Part shown: piece by piece, positions 48,049 through 56,965 of the stretch | Layout of the letters: the number at the start of each line of letters is the position of its first letter | Position numbering within the stretch: position 1 is the stretch's first letter | Assembly: GCF_004217445.1 (NCBI RefSeq) | Contig: NZ_SHKX01000013.1 | Location: 248,001 to 312,000, forward strand | DNA from: Fluviicoccus keumensis | Lineage (GTDB): Bacteria > Pseudomonadota > Gammaproteobacteria > Pseudomonadales > Moraxellaceae | Length of the DNA stretch: 64,000 bases | Direction: 5' to 3' | Program-made: the position numbers and the translations under genes | The notes under the pieces: generated by a model | The model's database searches: none | The model's input: the letters and a program-made list of their open reading frames with translations, nothing else | Told to the model about the DNA's origin: nothing

Positions 48049-48596
48049 ATGACTTCAGAGCAACAGAAGATTGTCCTGGATCACGTCCTCGGACGAATTT
48101 CACACGAGGAGTTTGTTCGTAGATCAGGCCTCGACCCAGTTGCCCAAGCAGGTTTTGTCGAAGCAGCACTGCAGGACGCGATAGTTTCCCAGGATGCAGA
48201 CTCCTTGGAGTGCGCCCTCCTTCTCGCCCATCACTACCAGCTCCTTACGACCGAGCTTGCGCCAATACTGGCCAGGTTTCTTCTGCAAACCTGGCATCAC
48301 GAACATGAGGAATCGCATCCACTCTCCAGGGTTTTCGCGTCCCTGCCACTGCCGATGCGCTGGCGGAGGCCGCCTTGGTTAAGCACGATTACCTCGCCTA
48401 CAACGATAGCCATGCCCTCGCTCGAAAATGCATCTGGGCTCTCGCGGACATTGGATCGCCGGAGGCGCAGCGTCACCTAGAGCACCTGGCACAATCTTCT
48501 GATACCGAAATCGCGGCGTATGCGAAGAAGTGCCCCGACAACTGGCAACGTGAATCCCAACGAAAAGGACCTGGCGCATGCCTGCCGAGAACCTAA
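48049..48596 (+). pseudogene. HEAT-repeat-like gene broken by one frameshift
   Basis: The first frame encodes MTSEQQKIVLDHVLGRISHE and continues as a helical protein to about HHEHEE near 48311. The family-like continuation (DALAEAALVKHDYLAYNDSH, then ALARKCIWALADIGSPEAQR) is in another frame up to the stop at 48596. Adding one base near 48309-48313 (GAGGAATCGCA reading as GAG GAA ATC GCA) would join the parts into one protein of about 180 residues. It would be a small HEAT/ARM-like protein of the sort often found as immunity or accessory proteins beside toxin loci. It could also be a sequencing error in an intact gene. Confidence 0.65.
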
Positions 48597-48663
48597 AACC
48601 AGAGAGCAACATTTATTTCACTTCAGAACGGGATGTTTTGTCGTCTGCCGCCCCGCCCTTGGG

Positions 48664-48978
48664 CTACTCCCCCGTCACCCCAAACTCAATCGGCGCCTTC
48701 ACATAAAACACCTTCACCCCCTCCTCCCGCAACCGCGCGAACAACCGATCGGAAGCCTCCGCGCTCACCGCCATCGTCACCTCCACCGGCTGGTCGGCCA
48801 ACTCGAAGAAATGCGCCGAATGCCGCCGCCCGCCATGCCCGAAGCCCTCCGCCGCCGCCAGCACCGTCGCGCCGCCCACCCCCAGCCGTTTCGCCTCGTC
48901 CAGCAGCCACTCGGTCAACGGCTTGCCGTGATGCCGCTTGTCCTGCTGGGTGAAGAACGTCAATTGAAAGCCCTGCAT
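48664..48978 (-). CDS. DUF190 family protein
   Basis: Start taken at 48978 (MQGFQLTFFTQQDKRHHGKP), overlapping the GST stop by one base. The 104-residue product has the DUF190 pattern KPLTEWLLDEAKRLGVGGAT, GFGHGGRRHSAHFFELADQP and a final VKVFYVKAPIEFG strand. DUF190 proteins have a PII-like ferredoxin fold and are of unproven function. The overlap suggests co-translation with the GST gene. Confidence 0.85.
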   Translation of the reverse strand: MQGFQLTFFTQQDKRHHGKPLTEWLLDEAKRLGVGGATVLAAAEGFGHGGRRHSAHFFELADQPVEVTMAVSAEASDRLFARLREEGVKVFYVKAPIEFGVTGE

Positions 48979-49610
48979 CACTGATCCCCCCGTGACTTCC
49001 GCCCCAGCGCAACCCACTCCTGCACGGCGGCCCGTTGCCACTGCGCGTTCGCATAGACCGCCAGCCGCTCCGGCACCTTGTCCCCGGCGCGCAACAGGCG
49101 CTGCAGCATCAGCGCCAGATCGGTATCGGCCACGCACCATTCGCCAAACAGATGCGCCGCGCCCGGCGGCAGCAGGCGTTCCGCCGCCCGCAGCAACTTG
49201 TCCGCCGCCGCCTGCGCCGCATCCGACAACGGCGGCGGCGTCACCTCGCGGAACACGACTTCCGTGGAACGCTCCATCCGCAACGGCAGCAGGTCGCTGC
49301 GAATCCAGGCCTGGATCTCGCGCGCTTTCGCCCGCTGTTTCGGATCGGCGGGATACAGGCGCGGCCCCGGACAGGTGTCCTCCAGATACTCGGCAATGGC
49401 CGACGATTCGGAGAGATGGAATTCACCGTCGCTCAGCGTCGGCACGCGCAGGGTGGCGGACAGGACCGACATCGCGCCGGTCCGGTGCGCACCGGCTTGC
49501 AGGTCCACGGGAACGGGGGTGAAGGCCAAGCCCTTCTCGCGCAGCGCGACAAAGGCAGACAGGGCATAGGGGGACAGGTAGTTCGAATCGATGTACAGCG
49601 TGAGGCTCAT
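48978..49610 (-). CDS. Glutathione S-transferase (YfcF-like)
   Basis: The 210-residue protein has a thioredoxin-like N-terminal domain (LTLYIDSNYLSPYALSAFVA, TLRVPTLSDGEFHLSESSAI with the glutathione-contacting ES motif at about residues 67-68) and an all-helical C-terminal domain from about residue 90. The resemblance is to the YfcF/YfcG-type bacterial GSTs that act in peroxide or xenobiotic detoxification. It stands before the DUF190 gene, probably as one transcript. Confidence 0.85.
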   Translation of the reverse strand: MSLTLYIDSNYLSPYALSAFVALREKGLAFTPVPVDLQAGAHRTGAMSVLSATLRVPTLSDGEFHLSESSAIAEYLEDTCPGPRLYPADPKQRAKAREIQAWIRSDLLPLRMERSTEVVFREVTPPPLSDAAQAAADKLLRAAERLLPPGAAHLFGEWCVADTDLALMLQRLLRAGDKVPERLAVYANAQWQRAAVQEWVALGRKSRGDQ

Positions 49611-49758
49611 GGCGGTCTTCCCTGAAAGACGGGTACCGGTTGACGCTACACCAAAAACGGTCGTCTTGCATCCCGCGGATATTTCCGCGCCATGACTGGC
49701 AACTTGACGAATATCACGTTAAAAATCCGGATATCTCCCGCCTGACCGACCCTGAACC

Positions 49759-50676
49759 ATGATTGTCCGTCCCCGCGAGCACTGGCTGCGCATGCTGTTC
49801 ATCTGGCGCGGCTCCGTGCTGCCGCGCATCCTGCCGCAACTGGCCGCCGTCACCGGCATTGCCTGTCTGGTCACGGTGGTGCATGGCCAACTCTATCACC
49901 TGAAAGTGCCGCTCACCTTCGTGCCCTTCACCCTGATCGGCATCGCGCTGGCGGTGTTCCTGGGCTTCCGCAACAGCGCCAGCTATGACCGCTATTGGGA
50001 AGGCCGCAAGCTGTGGGGCGTGGTGCTGGGGGAAAGCCGCACGCTGGCGCGGCAGATCCTGACCCTGCCGCATGCCGTCGACGCGCCAGAGCAGCGGCAG
50101 GCGGTGCTGACGCTGGCCGCCATCGCCTACGCGCTGCGTCATCAGTTGCGCCGCAGCGACGCCGCGCCCGACCTGCAACGGTTGCTGCCGCCGGACGTGT
50201 TTGAGGAGGTGCGGGCGGCGCGCTTCGCCCCGAACCTGCTGGTGCTGAAGGTGGCGCGGCAGCTGCAGGGCTGGCGGCAACAGCAGCGGCTGGACGCCCT
50301 GCCCGCCACGGAAATGGAACCGCCGCTGGCGCGGCTGACCGACGCCATTTGCGGCTGCGAGCGCCTGAACAGCACGCCGCTGCCCTACCCCTACTCGGTG
50401 ATCATGCACCGCACCACCTACCTGTACTGCTTCCTGCTGCCATTCGGACTGGTCGACGCCATCGGCTGGACCACGCCGCTGATGGTCGCCTTCATCGCCT
50501 ATACCTTCTTTGCGCTGGAGGCGTTGAGCGACGAACTGGAAGAGCCCTTCGGCACCAGCGCGAATGACCTGCCGCTGGCGGCGATGTGCGTGATGATCGA
50601 GACGACGCTACGCGAGATGCTGGGCGGCGAGGATTTGCCGCCCGCGATGGAGCCGGTGGATTACGTCCTGCTTTGA
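49759..50676 (+). CDS. Bestrophin-like (UPF0187) membrane channel
   Basis: The 305-residue protein has the bestrophin-family start (VRPREHWLRMLFIWRGSVLP), helices with VPFTLIGIALAVFLGFRNSA and SYDRYWEGRKLWG, and the later PLPYPYSVIMHRTTYLYCFL block. Bacterial homologues form pentameric ion channels in the inner membrane. It stands alone on the plus strand, divergent from the GST gene, and its end overlaps the convergent DUF4345 gene by 16 bp. Confidence 0.9.
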   Translation: MIVRPREHWLRMLFIWRGSVLPRILPQLAAVTGIACLVTVVHGQLYHLKVPLTFVPFTLIGIALAVFLGFRNSASYDRYWEGRKLWGVVLGESRTLARQILTLPHAVDAPEQRQAVLTLAAIAYALRHQLRRSDAAPDLQRLLPPDVFEEVRAARFAPNLLVLKVARQLQGWRQQQRLDALPATEMEPPLARLTDAICGCERLNSTPLPYPYSVIMHRTTYLYCFLLPFGLVDAIGWTTPLMVAFIAYTFFALEALSDELEEPFGTSANDLPLAAMCVMIETTLREMLGGEDLPPAMEPVDYVLL

Positions 50677-51074
50677 CCCTGCGGCCGTGCCGGGTCCTTC
50701 CCCCAGACCAGGAACACCGCCGACAGCAGGGCGATGGTGCTTTCCAGCGCCAGCAGCATCAGCACGAAGCCGTTGGGCAGGCCGTCCAGCCCGATGCTGA
50801 CCAGCCGCCCCGCCGCCAGGCCGCCCACCATCAGCGCCTGCGCCAGCAGCGCCGGGCGGGTCAGTGACGGCAGCAGCGCGCCCGCCAGCAACAGCAGGCC
50901 GATGCCGACTTGCAGGCCGCCGTAGCTGGCGCGCAACTCGTTGAAGGCGCTGACGGTCAGCGGCAGGATTTCCACCGGAGCCAGCGCGGCCACGGGGTTA
51001 TGGAAGGTGGCAAGGCCAATGTAGATGAAGGCCAGCGCGCAGAGGATCAGGAAGAGTTTGACCAGACGGGACAT
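50661..51074 (-). CDS. DUF4345-type small membrane protein
   Basis: The 137-residue protein has four hydrophobic helices (about residues 5-25, 48-66, 76-96 and 101-123), with the ELRASYGGLQVGIGLLLLAG motif of DUF4345. Function is unknown. It is convergent with, and overlaps, the end of the bestrophin-like gene. Confidence 0.75.
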   Translation of the reverse strand: MSRLVKLFLILCALAFIYIGLATFHNPVAALAPVEILPLTVSAFNELRASYGGLQVGIGLLLLAGALLPSLTRPALLAQALMVGGLAAGRLVSIGLDGLPNGFVLMLLALESTIALLSAVFLVWGKDPARPQGQSRT

Positions 51075-51260
51075 GAGGGGCCTTCCGCAAGCAGGAAAGG
51101 CCCATCATGGCGCAAGAAAGGGCGAATGCCCAGACGGACAAAGTCGGTTCAATCGTAAACTGACCGGCGGCCTCCGATCCGATTTTCTCCAGCCGCCGCA
51201 AGATGACTTGGGTGCGCGGACAGGGGCTATCTACAAAGCGGCTCATCCCGCTGAAAGCGC

Positions 51261-52178
51261 CTATTCATCAACATCCGGACAAAAGTCCTTAACCAGCCAT
51301 AGCCACATCAATGCGCCCCAACCGATCGCCAAGGAACTCCAGCCGAACTGGGGAACCGTCAGCGAATGCCAGACTGTGTCGGCAAACCCCATCGCAGGAC
51401 GATAACCTGAAACCTCGCCGATCAGGCGTACCAGCAATGCGGGAATCCAGTTCAGGATCAATAAACACATCAATCCAGTCAGCAGGATCGCACTCCGGCA
51501 AATGTTCCGCGCAACCCGAATGCTCCACCTGAAGGGCAGGGCTCCCAGCAACATAACACCTGCGACCACCCACATGGGTGAAAACGGCTTCAGTAACAGT
51601 ATGCCTGGCTCATACTTCGTACCAATCGCTATCGTGGCCATCTGAAGATACATCATCGCAAAATAAGGCAGCGTCAACGCCGACACTGCCAGAACGTGCC
51701 ACAAGCCTGGCCACCGCAGGAACTTAGAGGACATCCGCTCCCTGACAGAATCTTCATCCTCCAAGGGCTCGCGATGTTTTAATGACGATACCGCTCGCAA
51801 CACCGCGACGCCGGGCAACACCGCCACAATGAGTAATACCAGCCCGACACCAGAAATTCCCATGCGGAAAGATGCGGCGGCCGCCACTCCCAAACACAAC
51901 AACATCAGCATCGTGACAAACGCAGCCAGCCATTTCAAACCGCCAACACCAGAACCGGACTCATGCATCTTGCCCGGCGGCTTTCCGTAGAAAGCCCAAC
52001 CGGTCAGGAATGGCGTAAAGCACCAGCCCATTAGCAGTAACTGGCCACGGAAAGGCTCACCATCGTTCAAAACATCCAGACACAGATAGGCCAACCCCAG
52101 CAAAAACAGCCGGCAAGTGAGCCACGCTCGTCGTTCCTGTGGGGACAAGGCGGTTTTAGGGCTGGAATGGGTATTCAC
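51261..52178 (-). CDS. Unrecognised multi-pass membrane protein
   Basis: The 305-residue protein shows about seven or eight hydrophobic segments (for example LTCRLFLLGLAYLCL, LKWLAAFVTMLMLLCL, GVGLVLLIVAVLPGVAVL and MWVVAGVMLLGALPF). A charged cytoplasmic loop lies near residues 133-150. I recognise no family. The base composition is less GC-rich than that of its neighbours, and 130-200 bp gaps on both sides leave it apparently monocistronic. Confidence 0.65.
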   Translation of the reverse strand: MNTHSSPKTALSPQERRAWLTCRLFLLGLAYLCLDVLNDGEPFRGQLLLMGWCFTPFLTGWAFYGKPPGKMHESGSGVGGLKWLAAFVTMLMLLCLGVAAAASFRMGISGVGLVLLIVAVLPGVAVLRAVSSLKHREPLEDEDSVRERMSSKFLRWPGLWHVLAVSALTLPYFAMMYLQMATIAIGTKYEPGILLLKPFSPMWVVAGVMLLGALPFRWSIRVARNICRSAILLTGLMCLLILNWIPALLVRLIGEVSGYRPAMGFADTVWHSLTVPQFGWSSLAIGWGALMWLWLVKDFCPDVDE

Positions 52179-52312
52179 ATGAACTGACTGACGGGAAAGC
52201 TTCTGTATTTGGCGTTAGGGTCGGTACGGCAAAAAACACGTGCAGCGGGAACAGTCCGCCCCCACAACCGGGAGATGGCCATCATCGCTGATGGCCGGTG
52301 GAATGAAAAGTG

Positions 52313-54679
52313 TCAGGCCGCCTCTTCAGTCACCTTTTCCACCCGCACCCGAATCCGCCGGGTATGCGGGCACGCGGTATACGGATCGCGATCCATCAAA
52401 TCCACCAGCTCATTGATCGGCACCCCGGTCTGCTTCAGCTCACCGGTCACCGGGTCGGGATAGCGCTGCCCCAGCATGTTCGGCAGGTGCAGGTGGCCGG
52501 GCTGGGTGCCGGCGTCGATCTTCACCGGGGCGAACACCTCGCCGCGCCGCGAGCGGATCTTCACCCGTTCCCCCGCCTGCACGCCCAGCGCCTCGGCATC
52601 TTCCTTCGCCATGTACAGCGCCGCATGCGGCCCCTTGCCCTTGCGCCAGGCCGGGTCCTGCATGATGGTGTTGGCGGTGAAGCCGGTGCGCAGGCCGCCG
52701 TTCAGCACGAAGGGATAGGCCGGGTCGACCTTCTCCGGTTCCGCGCCCATCAGCCGCTCCAGATCGCGGGCGTAATCGGCGAACCAGACGCGCACCTTGC
52801 CGTCCTTGAAGCCGTTGTAATACTCCAGGTTGCGCTCGAATTCGTAATGGCCCAGCAGCGCGCCCTCGGGGTGATCCACCAGCTTGCGGAACAACATCAG
52901 CGCCAGCGCCAGCGGGTTGCGCACGCCCTTCAGTTCCGGCAGCGCGCGGATAATCTGGTCGCGGCGGGTGGCGGCATAGCCCAGCACCGCCAGCCAGACA
53001 TAGGCCAGCATCGGGTTGGGCAGGGTCGGACCGAGGGTTTCGTAGGTCAGGTAGGCGGAGCGCGCCACCACGCTGCCGACGCCGCCGGTAATGCCCGCCG
53101 CCGCCACGCTGTTGACGGCGGCCAGATACGCGGCCATGCCCAGCGGCGTATCCGCCTTGCGCGCCAAGGTGTACAGGAAGGCGGGCGCGGCCGGGGCGAT
53201 GCCCAGGGCGCGCGCCAGCCGGTAATAGATTTCCACTTCCGGCAAGGCTTCTTCCGGACCGCTGACCACCGGCGGCCGCACCTGCGGCGCGATCACATCC
53301 TTGGGGAAGATCGACATTTCCCACTTCTCGTAACCGGTGGGCGCGGGCAGCACGTAATCAGCCATCCACGCGGTTTCGCTCATCGCCGGGTCGATCACCA
53401 CCAGCAGCTCCAGCTGCGCGAAGGCTTCGCGGAAGCGGTACGTGTCCGGGTAACTGGACAACGGATTGGCGCCGTCGGAGACCAGCGCGCGGATGCGGTC
53501 GGGATGCGACGTGGTGATTTCTTCCGGCAGGATGGCGGGCGGAAACTGCGGGATGGGCAGCAGCGCCGGGATGGCCTCGATGGAGGAGGCCAGCGCCTGC
53601 GTCATGTTCTCCAGGAACGGCATGGGCGGGCCGAACAGCTGTACGAAGATGTTGCCGCCCTTGCGCCCGAAATTGCCGGTCATCAGCGACAGCACCCGCA
53701 CCAGGAAGGATGTCAGGGTATTGTGCTCGCCGTGCTCCAGCCCCAGGTCAATGGAAATGGCGGCGGGCTTGATCGTCGCCAGCTCGCGGGCGGTGGCGCG
53801 GATATCGGCTTCGTCCAGCCCGCTTAGCAGCGCCATGCGGGCGATGTCGATGCGCGAGAACATGGCCTCCAGCCGTTCGAAATCCTTGGCCTTGGCCTGA
53901 AGGAACGCATGGTCCTGCAGGTTTTCCTGCACGATCACCCCGGCCAGCGCCAGCAGCAGGAAGACATCGCCGGACGGCTTGATGCGCAGGTGGCGATCGG
54001 CCAGCCGCGTGGTTTCGGTGATGCGGGGATCAACCGCCACCATGCGCCGCTCGGGATCGCGGAAGATGTCCTTCATCGCCTCCTTCGGGTTCGCGCCCTG
54101 ATTGCTGATATGCGGGTTGGAACCCATCAGCAGCAGGAATTTCGTGTGGTGCTTGTCGGGGACGAGGTAGATGTCGTTGCGGCCGCGGATCATGCGGCGG
54201 TCGTTCAGCCAGTGCTGCGACTTTTCCTGCGCCAGCGCGGTGAACACCATCGGCGTGCCGAGGCCGAGCATCAAGGGAATGCCGCCCAGCCCGGCGGAAT
54301 GGTTACCCTGCCCGCCCAGCCCGGCGAAGGCGATGGACCGGGGCGCGTGCGCGGCGCGGATGGCGTTCAGCTTGGCGGCGATTTCGCTAATGGCCTGATC
54401 CCAGCTGATGCGGGCGAAGCTGCCGTCCGGCTGCTTTTTCAGGGGGTGAGTGACGCGCTGTTTGTGCCCGACATAATGGGCGATGGCGTAGGCCTTGTTG
54501 CAGGAATAGCCCTGCGTGGCGGGATGGCTGTCATCGGCGCGGACCTCGACGATGACGTTGTCCTTCACGTCCACCCGCAGGCCGCAGTTGTGCGAACACA
54601 GCGCACAGGCGGTGGCGAGGTTGTCGGCGGTGGCGGGCACGGCGGCAGGGCCGGTTTGAACGTGGGCGATGGCGGTCAT
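52313..54679 (-). CDS. Molybdopterin-dependent oxidoreductase (DMSO reductase/formate dehydrogenase-like)
   Basis: Start taken at 54679 (MTAIAHVQTG); the upstream frame runs into the intergenic repeat. The 788-residue protein binds a 4Fe-4S cluster through Cys25, Cys28, Cys32 and Cys60 (CALCSHNC ... GYSCNKA). It then has the molybdopterin oxidoreductase fold and a C-terminal dinucleotide-binding barrel (about 670-788, RSRRGEVFAPVKIDAGTQPG). There is no twin-arginine signal, so it is probably cytoplasmic. The substrate is not identifiable. The upstream genes on the same strand encode a ferredoxin-NADP reductase and a ferredoxin, possible electron partners. Confidence 0.85.
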   Translation of the reverse strand: MTAIAHVQTGPAAVPATADNLATACALCSHNCGLRVDVKDNVIVEVRADDSHPATQGYSCNKAYAIAHYVGHKQRVTHPLKKQPDGSFARISWDQAISEIAAKLNAIRAAHAPRSIAFAGLGGQGNHSAGLGGIPLMLGLGTPMVFTALAQEKSQHWLNDRRMIRGRNDIYLVPDKHHTKFLLLMGSNPHISNQGANPKEAMKDIFRDPERRMVAVDPRITETTRLADRHLRIKPSGDVFLLLALAGVIVQENLQDHAFLQAKAKDFERLEAMFSRIDIARMALLSGLDEADIRATARELATIKPAAISIDLGLEHGEHNTLTSFLVRVLSLMTGNFGRKGGNIFVQLFGPPMPFLENMTQALASSIEAIPALLPIPQFPPAILPEEITTSHPDRIRALVSDGANPLSSYPDTYRFREAFAQLELLVVIDPAMSETAWMADYVLPAPTGYEKWEMSIFPKDVIAPQVRPPVVSGPEEALPEVEIYYRLARALGIAPAAPAFLYTLARKADTPLGMAAYLAAVNSVAAAGITGGVGSVVARSAYLTYETLGPTLPNPMLAYVWLAVLGYAATRRDQIIRALPELKGVRNPLALALMLFRKLVDHPEGALLGHYEFERNLEYYNGFKDGKVRVWFADYARDLERLMGAEPEKVDPAYPFVLNGGLRTGFTANTIMQDPAWRKGKGPHAALYMAKEDAEALGVQAGERVKIRSRRGEVFAPVKIDAGTQPGHLHLPNMLGQRYPDPVTGELKQTGVPINELVDLMDRDPYTACPHTRRIRVRVEKVTEEAA

Positions 54680-54730
54680 CAGGTGTCTCCGGCTCTGGTG
54701 GGTATGGGCATTAACTGTTGACGCTGTAAG

Positions 54731-54864
54731 TCCCCCTCTCCCATTGGGGGAGAGGGCCGGGGAGAGGGGGGACGCACCGTGGCCCAAACACACTCCTTCA
54801 AGCGGCCGCCACCGAACCCTCTCCCGGCGCTTCGCGCCACCCTCTCCCAGACCTTGGGAGAGGG
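54731..54864. repeat. Intergenic CCCTCTCCC/GGGAGAGGG repeat cluster
   Basis: Several inverted copies of the CCCTCTCCC type occur between the reductase and oxidoreductase genes. One hairpin lies at about 54733-54756 and another at 54840-54864 (CCCTCTCCC with GGGAGAGGG), with a third half-copy at 54818-54826. Such clusters are common dispersed intergenic repeats in GC-rich proteobacteria. They could act as transcript stabilisers or weak terminators between the two genes. Confidence 0.75.
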
Positions 54865-54891
54865 AAAAGCCATTTCTTGAGCATCAGGCGC

Positions 54892-55662
54892 TCATTTCTC
54901 CACGAACGCCCGTTCAATCACGTATTCACCGGGGTCGCGGCTGGTGCCTTCGGTAAAACCGCGTTCCTTCAGAATTTCCACCAGCTCGGCCAGCATCGCC
55001 GGGCTGCCGCAGATCATCACCCGGTCGGTTTGCGGGTTCAGTTCCGGCAGGCCCAGGTCATCGGCCAGCTTGCCGCTGCGGATCAGGTCGGTGAGGCGGC
55101 CCTGATTGCGGAAGGGCTCGCGCGTCACCGTCGGGTAATACATCAGCTTTTCCTTCACCAGCTCGCCGATGTACTCGTTTTCCGGCAGCTCGTTGAGGAT
55201 GTCGTCGTGGTAGCCCAGCTCGCTGACCTCGCGCACACCGTGGGTGAGGATGATGCGGTCGAAGGCTTCGTAGAAATCGGGGTCGTGGATGACGCTGAGG
55301 AACGGCGCCAGCCCGGTGCCGGTGGACAGCAGGTAGAGGTTGCCGCCCGGTTTAAGGTTTTCGATCACCAGCGAACCGGTGGGCTTCTTCGAGATCAGCA
55401 GCGTGTCGCCCGGTTGCAGGTGTTGCAGCCGCGAGGTGAGCGGGCCGTCCTGCACCTTGATGCTGTAGAACTCCAGGTTGTCGGCATAGGTGGGGCTGGC
55501 GACGCTGTAGGCGCGCATCAGCGGCCGCCCTTCCACTTCCAGCCCGATCATGACGAACTGGCCGGTGCGGAAGCGCATGGACGGGTCGCGGCTGGTGGTG
55601 AAGCTGAACAGGGTGTCGTTCCAGTGATGGACGGTCTGCACGGTTTCTTTGGCGAAGGACAT
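54892..55662 (-). CDS. fpr: Ferredoxin-NADP reductase
   Basis: The 256-residue flavoprotein has the FAD motif MRAYSVASP (about residues 49-57; RxYS), the NADP-binding GTGLAPFLSVI block (about 115-125) and the C-terminal RDPGEYVIERAFVEK typical of bacterial Fpr with the aromatic end replaced. It transfers electrons between NADPH and ferredoxin or flavodoxin. It lies 30 bp after the ferredoxin gene on the same strand, so the pair is very likely co-transcribed. Confidence 0.93.
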   Translation of the reverse strand: MSFAKETVQTVHHWNDTLFSFTTSRDPSMRFRTGQFVMIGLEVEGRPLMRAYSVASPTYADNLEFYSIKVQDGPLTSRLQHLQPGDTLLISKKPTGSLVIENLKPGGNLYLLSTGTGLAPFLSVIHDPDFYEAFDRIILTHGVREVSELGYHDDILNELPENEYIGELVKEKLMYYPTVTREPFRNQGRLTDLIRSGKLADDLGLPELNPQTDRVMICGSPAMLAELVEILKERGFTEGTSRDPGEYVIERAFVEK

Positions 55663-55692
55663 CGGTAAGGCTCCGGAAGGATGAGGTAAGAC

Positions 55693-56031
55693 TCAGGCGC
55701 CGTTGCGATCGAGGAAGGCCAGCTTGCCGGGCTTGCCGCGCCACTGTTCGTGGTCGGGCAGCGGCTCGCGGGCTTCCCTGATCTGCGTCCAGTTCGGGTG
55801 CCGGGCCAGTTCGGCATTGAGGGCGGTCATGTGCTGCTGCTCGGCGGGCACTTCGTCCTCGGCGCGGATGGCGTCGATGGGGCACTCGGGTTCGCACAGG
55901 GCGCAGTCAATGCACTCGTCGGGGTTGATGACGAGGAAGTTGGGGCCTTCGTAGAAACAATCGACGGGGCAGACTTCCACACAATCGGTGTGCTTGCAGC
56001 GGATGCAATCTTCAAGAACGACGAAGGTCAT
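55693..56031 (-). CDS. fdxA: 7Fe ferredoxin FdxA
   Basis: Start taken at 56031 (MTFVVLEDCIRCKHTDCVEV); an upstream frame lacks family resemblance. The 112-residue product has the Azotobacter FdI pattern: Cys9, Cys17 and Cys50 for the 3Fe-4S cluster, and Cys21, Cys40, Cys43 and Cys46 for the 4Fe-4S cluster. The FdxA C-terminal extension follows (HMTALNAELARHPNW, PLPDHEQWRGKPGKL). It is the likely partner of the ferredoxin-NADP reductase 30 bp downstream. Confidence 0.95.
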   Translation of the reverse strand: MTFVVLEDCIRCKHTDCVEVCPVDCFYEGPNFLVINPDECIDCALCEPECPIDAIRAEDEVPAEQQHMTALNAELARHPNWTQIREAREPLPDHEQWRGKPGKLAFLDRNGA

Positions 56032-56209
56032 GACGACTCCTGCGGCGGCGCCGGGTGTAGCGGTTTTGGCCGTACACCCCACGGGGTATATCTTAGCACG
56101 CATGACCACATTTTTGACATGGGTAATGCCGCTTCCGGTTGACGGGAAGGATAGTAGGTTCTTTTTTGGAACTATGTCAACGGGGGGAGGGAAAGTTGGC
56201 CCGGGCGGA

Positions 56210-56965
56210 ATGGTTTTGGGGTGTTCGCTGGTGATGGAAACAGGAGTGCGTCTGGCCGCCAACAACGGCTACCTGCCCGCCCCCTTCACCTGCCGCGACT
56301 ATCTCCACCGGATGCAGGCCTACCGTCTGACCGGCGGCGCGATAGTCTCCGGCTCCTTCCAGGCCTTCGGCCAAAGCTACCTGCTGGCGGCGTTGACAGA
56401 ACTCGGGCCGGGATTTGTCGGCGTCACGCAAATTCCCGCCTCGACGACGGATGACGAAATCCTGGCGCTGGACCGCGCCGGCATCCGCGCCATGCGCTTC
56501 AACCTGAAACGCGGCGGCTCGGAAGACATCCGGCATCTGGACCGGCTGGCGCGGCGCGTGCATGAACTGGCCGGCTGGCATGTGGAGCTGTATGCGGACT
56601 CGCGGGAACTGGCCCCGATCTACCCGCTGCTGCGTGCCTTGCCCGCCCTCAGCATTGATCATCTCGGGCTTTCCGGGGAAGGCTTCCCCACCCTGCTGCG
56701 GCTGGCGGAACATGGCGCACGGGTGAAGGCCACCGGTTTCAGCCGTGTCGGTTTCGACGTGGCACAAGCCCTGAAAGACCTGTATCACGCCAACCCGGAA
56801 GCGCTGATGTTCGGCACCGACCTGCCGTCCACGCGTGCGCCAAAACCCTATGAAGACGCGGATTTCGGGCTGGTTATCGAGACGCTGGGGCTAAAGGGCG
56901 CCGAGCAGGTGTTTTATGCCAATGCCGCGAAATTTTACCGGCTGTCACCCGAAACCCTGCGCTAA
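56210..56965 (+). CDS. Amidohydrolase-like TIM-barrel protein, N-terminal metal motif not seen
   Basis: The product resembles the amidohydrolase-2/2-pyrone-dicarboxylate-lactonase-like family: NNGYLPAPFTCRDYLHRMQA, AGIRAMRFNLKRGG, ALPALSIDHLGLSGEGFP and LMFGTDLPSTRAPKPYED, with the His and Asp metal ligands of the barrel's later strands. The usual HxH motif on the first strand should lie just before GVRLAANNG but is replaced by GCSLVMET. Start is uncertain: the ATG at 56210 has GGAGGGAAAG about 15 bases upstream, and the frame is open to 55988. The gene may be N-terminally damaged or inactive. It overlaps the convergent metR gene by 4 bp. Confidence 0.65.
   Translation: MVLGCSLVMETGVRLAANNGYLPAPFTCRDYLHRMQAYRLTGGAIVSGSFQAFGQSYLLAALTELGPGFVGVTQIPASTTDDEILALDRAGIRAMRFNLKRGGSEDIRHLDRLARRVHELAGWHVELYADSRELAPIYPLLRALPALSIDHLGLSGEGFPTLLRLAEHGARVKATGFSRVGFDVAQALKDLYHANPEALMFGTDLPSTRAPKPYEDADFGLVIETLGLKGAEQVFYANAAKFYRLSPETLR

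Noticed and set aside
52310..53827. Long plus-strand open frame opposite the molybdopterin oxidoreductase
   Set aside because: Shadow of a GC-rich gene; the minus strand carries the iron-sulfur and molybdopterin motifs.
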